A DNA stretch of 64,000 nucleotides from Azospirillum brasilense (GTDB lineage Bacteria > Pseudomonadota > Alphaproteobacteria > Azospirillales > Azospirillaceae), in the NCBI RefSeq assembly GCF_001315015.1, contig NZ_CP012915.1:310001-374000 (forward strand), written 5' to 3'. The notes under the pieces are model-generated. The model was given only the letters and a program-made list of their open reading frames with translations, was not told the origin of the DNA and ran no database searches. This document shows positions 61,586 to 64,000 of this stretch, in pieces; positions within the stretch are counted from its first letter, which is position 1, and each line of letters opens with the position of its first letter. The position numbers were made by a program, and so were the translations under genes.

Positions 61586-62281
61586 ATGAAGGCCGCATTT
61601 ACCCCGCGCACCTTCGTCCGAACGGTGAAGCGGCATGAACAATTCGCCGAGTTCCTGAACTCCGCCCGCGTCACCGATCCGGCCGATGCGGTGCTGGACC
61701 GGGCCGACGATTTCATCTGGCGCAACGGCGATGAGGTTGACGCCGCCGTCCAGGCGTGGCGCCGTCGCCTGGACGCGCTCCAGTACCGCTATGGCACCAT
61801 CGACCAATATGATCTCGACGGCGCCAACCGGGCGATGGCGGCGTTCGCATTGTGCGCCATGGTCGACGGTAAGGGCCGGGGGTGGGCGACGTGGTATCTC
61901 GCCTTCTCCGTGATGAACATGCGCATCCAGGACGCGATACGCAGACACGGCAAGTCCTTGATACGCTCCGAGGACATGGGCGTTTGGGGCGGGTTGCCGG
62001 AAACGTTCACCGTCTATCGCGGCACGAACTACAACGGCGATACGAAGATGGTTCGCGGCACCGCGTGGTCACTCGACGCTGATGAAGCGATGAAGTTCGC
62101 CAACGCTGGCAGGTACGCCGCCAAGGACGGCGCCATCTATGCGCTCGACGTGCGGAAAGATGAGGTGCTGTATTATACGGATAGCCGGGATGAACGGGAA
62201 ATTATCCTATCCCCTGAGTGGCGAGGGCGCGAGGCACGGCTCTACGCGCGTGCGGAAGAGTTGGTGTTGGCCGCTGAATAA
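61586..62281 (+). CDS. Candidate ADP-ribosyltransferase-fold protein, phage/island cargo
   Basis: 231 residues. The N-terminal 120 residues are helical (DFIWRNGDEVDAAVQAWRRR and a following MAAFALCAMVDG helix). The C-terminal part shows the order of R-S-E ADP-ribosyltransferases: Arg135 in FTVYRGTNYN, then GTAWSLDADEAMKFA with Ser152, a YAAKDGAIYALDV strand and REIIL with Glu193 or Glu195. The match is by motif order only. GGAGAG precedes the ATG at 61586. It has its own terminator, like a phage cargo gene. A role as toxin or host-modifying enzyme is possible. Confidence 0.62.
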   Translation: MKAAFTPRTFVRTVKRHEQFAEFLNSARVTDPADAVLDRADDFIWRNGDEVDAAVQAWRRRLDALQYRYGTIDQYDLDGANRAMAAFALCAMVDGKGRGWATWYLAFSVMNMRIQDAIRRHGKSLIRSEDMGVWGGLPETFTVYRGTNYNGDTKMVRGTAWSLDADEAMKFANAGRYAAKDGAIYALDVRKDEVLYYTDSRDEREIILSPEWRGREARLYARAEELVLAAE

Positions 62282-62303
62282 CTGATGACCTTGTCGGAAT
62301 GCA

Positions 62304-62340
62304 AAGAAGGCCGGGCGGCATTGCCCGGCCTTCTTGTTTT
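62304..62340 (+). terminator. Strong intrinsic terminator
   Basis: A 13-bp perfect stem (62304-62316 with 62323-62335), 6-base loop and GTTTT after it. It ends the plus-strand genes and faces the convergent minus-strand cluster. Confidence 0.92.
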
Positions 62341-62392
62341 GTGATCAACTCGGTCGACAAGCGCGACAATTCGAGCTTCGCGGCGATGTTGA

Positions 62393-63157
62393 TCAAGCGG
62401 CGCCCCGAATGGCCTTCGCCACGTCGGGGTGGCGGGCAGCGTGGTCGAGAAGACCGGCGGTCAATGCCTCGGCGGTCCGGCCGGCCGGTGCCCCGTGCTG
62501 GACGGCCAGCGCCCGCAATCCCGCCGCGCCGCGCATCTCAGCGATGCCGGCGAGCTTCATGCGCAGGGCCTCCAGGTCGGGTGGCGGAGTCGGGGCCGGC
62601 GTGTCCTCATTGCCCTGGTCTTCGGTCGTGTTGAACACCTCCACGTCCGAGTCGGCGTCCTCAGCGTCCAGGGCGTCCTGGTGCGCGTCGGCCTCGGCTT
62701 GCGACATGATGCGTATATCGAAGCGCTCCAGTTCGTCGGTGGCTTCGTCGATGATGCCAACGGCCTCAAGTTCGGCGCGCGCCATCGTGGCGGCGGCGAC
62801 GATGGCCTTCAGGGCGCTGGCGCCAACGGCGGCCTTCTCGCCGCGCAGGAGCTTGCCGCCCTCAATGATCGCCAGCGCGGCGAGGTTGACCAACTCCGCT
62901 CGAACCATGTCAGCGAAGGTCTCCGGGGTTGGCGCCGCCGCCGAGGCCGCAGGGAGGCCGCTGAATGCAGTCTGAGACGCGGCGGGTGCCGAGGGGGCCG
63001 GCGAGGCGACGGACGCACCACGGCGAATCCCACGGCGTCGGAGCGCTTGCGAAACAGCCTGCTTGCTGACGCCCGCCGTCGCGGCGAGGTCATCGAGGGA
63101 CTTCCGGCCCTCGGCGAACGCCTGGAGGTCTTCGTCCGGGATGTCGCGGAACGCCAC
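62393..63157 (-). CDS. Hypothetical phage-type protein with N-terminal helix-turn-helix
   Basis: 254 residues. The N-terminus has a helix-turn-helix (SLDDLAATAGVSKQAVSQAL at about 20-39), then an Ala/Pro-rich linker, a long helical middle (FADMVRAELVNLAALAIIEG) and an acidic Pro-rich stretch before a C-terminal helical domain. Size and design resemble small terminase subunits or phage DNA-binding accessory proteins, but no family is certain. It is the last gene of a tight minus-strand cluster. Confidence 0.6.
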   Translation of the reverse strand: MAFRDIPDEDLQAFAEGRKSLDDLAATAGVSKQAVSQALRRRGIRRGASVASPAPSAPAASQTAFSGLPAASAAAPTPETFADMVRAELVNLAALAIIEGGKLLRGEKAAVGASALKAIVAAATMARAELEAVGIIDEATDELERFDIRIMSQAEADAHQDALDAEDADSDVEVFNTTEDQGNEDTPAPTPPPDLEALRMKLAGIAEMRGAAGLRALAVQHGAPAGRTAEALTAGLLDHAARHPDVAKAIRGAA

Positions 63158-63168
63158 CGTCCGGCCCT

Positions 63169-63411
63169 CTACGCCCGGCGCTGCGCGCGCTGGAGCGCGA
63201 GCTTGATGCGGTCCACCCCGCGCACGGCCTCGCGCTGCTGGCGCTGCTGCGCGATGGCGAGGATGCGCGCCCGCTCGCGGGCGCGGAGTTCGCCAAGGCG
63301 ATCAATTTCAGCCTCGGTCAACACGTCGTCGCCCCCGGCGAGGGCGGCTTCCAGGCGCGCCTTCAGCGCCTCCAACTCCGTCTGGTCGGATTTCGACAGC
63401 ATGTCGGTCAT
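63169..63411 (-). CDS. Small helical phage-type protein
   Basis: 80 residues, almost entirely charged helix (ELEALKARLEAALAGGDDVL then EAEIDRLGELRARERARILA), probably a coiled coil. No family recognised. It lies 11 bases before the helix-turn-helix gene and 3 bases behind the preceding gene, so it is part of one transcript. Confidence 0.6.
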   Translation of the reverse strand: MTDMLSKSDQTELEALKARLEAALAGGDDVLTEAEIDRLGELRARERARILAIAQQRQQREAVRGVDRIKLALQRAQRRA

Positions 63412-63414
63412 CTC

Positions 63415-63771
63415 CTACAGCTTCAGACTCGCCGTCAGCTCGCCCATCATGCGGTCAAGCTCCGGGTAGGGTTCGGGATCGGGCAGGGCGGCCTTGAGCC
63501 GCAACAGCGCTTCGGCTTCGGCGAGCTGACGCACGCCCTTCCACATCTTGTCCGTGAGGGGGCCGCCGTGATCCGCTTCGAACAAGCGGCGCAACGCCGC
63601 ATCCTGCGCGCCGGCAGTCCCGCCCACGATGATGCCGGCGGCGATGTTGGAAACCTGCTGACGGGTCCGCCCGAAGATGGCGGCGATGATGTCGGCCCGG
63701 ATGAAGCCGAATTCCGCGCGGAGGAAACGGATTCCCGCCCGTTCCACCGGGTTGAGATACCGCCCGGTCAC
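63415..63771 (-). CDS. Small phage-type protein, possible DNA-binding
   Basis: 118 residues starting with GTG, which overlaps the preceding stop by 4 bases (GTGA). A helix-turn-helix-like segment FIRADIIAAIFGRTRQQVSN lies near residue 23, and a Gly-rich GIIVGGTAG follows. The C-terminal half is helical and acidic. The function is not recognised; cluster position suggests a regulatory or packaging role. Confidence 0.6.
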   Translation of the reverse strand: MTGRYLNPVERAGIRFLRAEFGFIRADIIAAIFGRTRQQVSNIAAGIIVGGTAGAQDAALRRLFEADHGGPLTDKMWKGVRQLAEAEALLRLKAALPDPEPYPELDRMMGELTASLKL

Positions 63772-64000
63772 GCTGCCAACCCCTTGAGCTTGTCGGCGAT
63801 GGTGCTCATGCGGGCGACGGCGGCCAGGGCGGCGGCCTGTGCCTCGGCGAACTCGGCGGCCATGTCCGGCAGGACGCGGCAGAGATCACGCTGGAGCTTG
63901 AGGCCGGCGAGGCGCTGAGCGGTCGCGGGATCGTCCATGCGGACCAGCGCCGCCTGGAGGTCCGCAGCGAACTTCTCGGCCTGGGAACGGCTCTTGTCGA
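63768..64000 (-). CDS. C-terminal part of a helical protein, cut by the window end
   Basis: The last 76 codons of a minus-strand gene are present (DKSRSQAEKFAADLQAALVR ... STIADKLKGLAA). The piece is helical and Ala-rich. It is translationally coupled to the next gene. The start lies outside the window. Confidence 0.65.
   Translation of the reverse strand, partial: DKSRSQAEKFAADLQAALVRMDDPATAQRLAGLKLQRDLCRVLPDMAAEFAEAQAAALAAVARMSTIADKLKGLAA

Noticed and set aside
1..64000. CRISPR array
   Set aside because: No regularly spaced repeats of 23-40 bases were seen; the only tandem repeat is the 14-bp unit at 13965.

Overview
The window is high-GC alphaproteobacterial DNA. The gene families, gene order and density of TRAP/TTT transport operons look most like Azospirillum or a close Rhodospirillales relative, possibly a chromid or megaplasmid. 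The genus is an inference from family content; no rRNA or housekeeping marker is present.

Positions 1-31540 are a metabolic region. From the left: the end of a probable class III alcohol dehydrogenase and S-formylglutathione hydrolase (formaldehyde detoxification); a TAXI-type TRAP transporter with a DgcN-like DUF1611 enzyme; a Nudix hydrolase; and a minus-strand hexuronate operon (FadR-type regulator, zinc dehydrogenase, TRAP binding protein/small/large permease, altronate dehydratase, tagaturonate reductase). An RND efflux pair without an outer-membrane factor follows. Next come an AhpD-like peroxidase divergent from an AraC regulator, a periplasmic histidine phosphatase and a ribbon-helix-helix protein. 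The last metabolic block is built on two divergent operons: DHDPS-family lyase, IclR regulator, DhaK and DhaL to the left; two Bug binding proteins, TctB, TctA and a ketoglutarate-semialdehyde-type dehydrogenase to the right. Two matching 17-bp IclR-like operators lie between them. The lyase and dehydrogenase would together feed a sugar-acid-type substrate into 2-oxoglutarate.

Positions 31540-36090 are an insertion-sequence graveyard: a decayed IS630, an intact IS110 transposase, an IS5 deletion derivative with both terminal repeats, an AT-rich gene-poor stretch, an internally deleted IS256 and an IS3 fragment.

Positions 36090-49940 are a prophage remnant holding the distal tail (YmfQ-like, beta-helix fibre, gp53-like fibre, C1q-like fibre) and lysis functions. 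The lysis cassette is present twice: a broken left copy (36140-38611) and a mostly intact right copy (42814-48541). Both have the order endolysin, cargo, small gene, cargo, holin, but the cargo differs: a TlpA-like thioredoxin and a YciI protein on the left; an unknown gene plus an XRE-ImmA/IrrE metalloprotease, and a C39-like cysteine peptidase, on the right. An IS630 copy interrupts a YgjV-like membrane gene after the right holin.

Positions 49947-60192 hold an IS1380 element, a small lipoprotein, a roughly 1.2-kb non-coding stretch with symmetric repeats, and a complete type I restriction-modification operon (hsdM, GIY-YIG/DUF4357, hsdS, hsdR) joined by 4-bp overlaps. Positions 60193-64000 carry small phage- or island-type genes with their own terminators, including a probable ADP-ribosyltransferase-fold protein, and the end of a minus-strand cluster running off the window.

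The best candidates for something undescribed are the swappable cargo slots in the duplicated lysis cassette (43496-45250 and 45679-46377) and the ADP-ribosyltransferase-like pair at 61163-62281.
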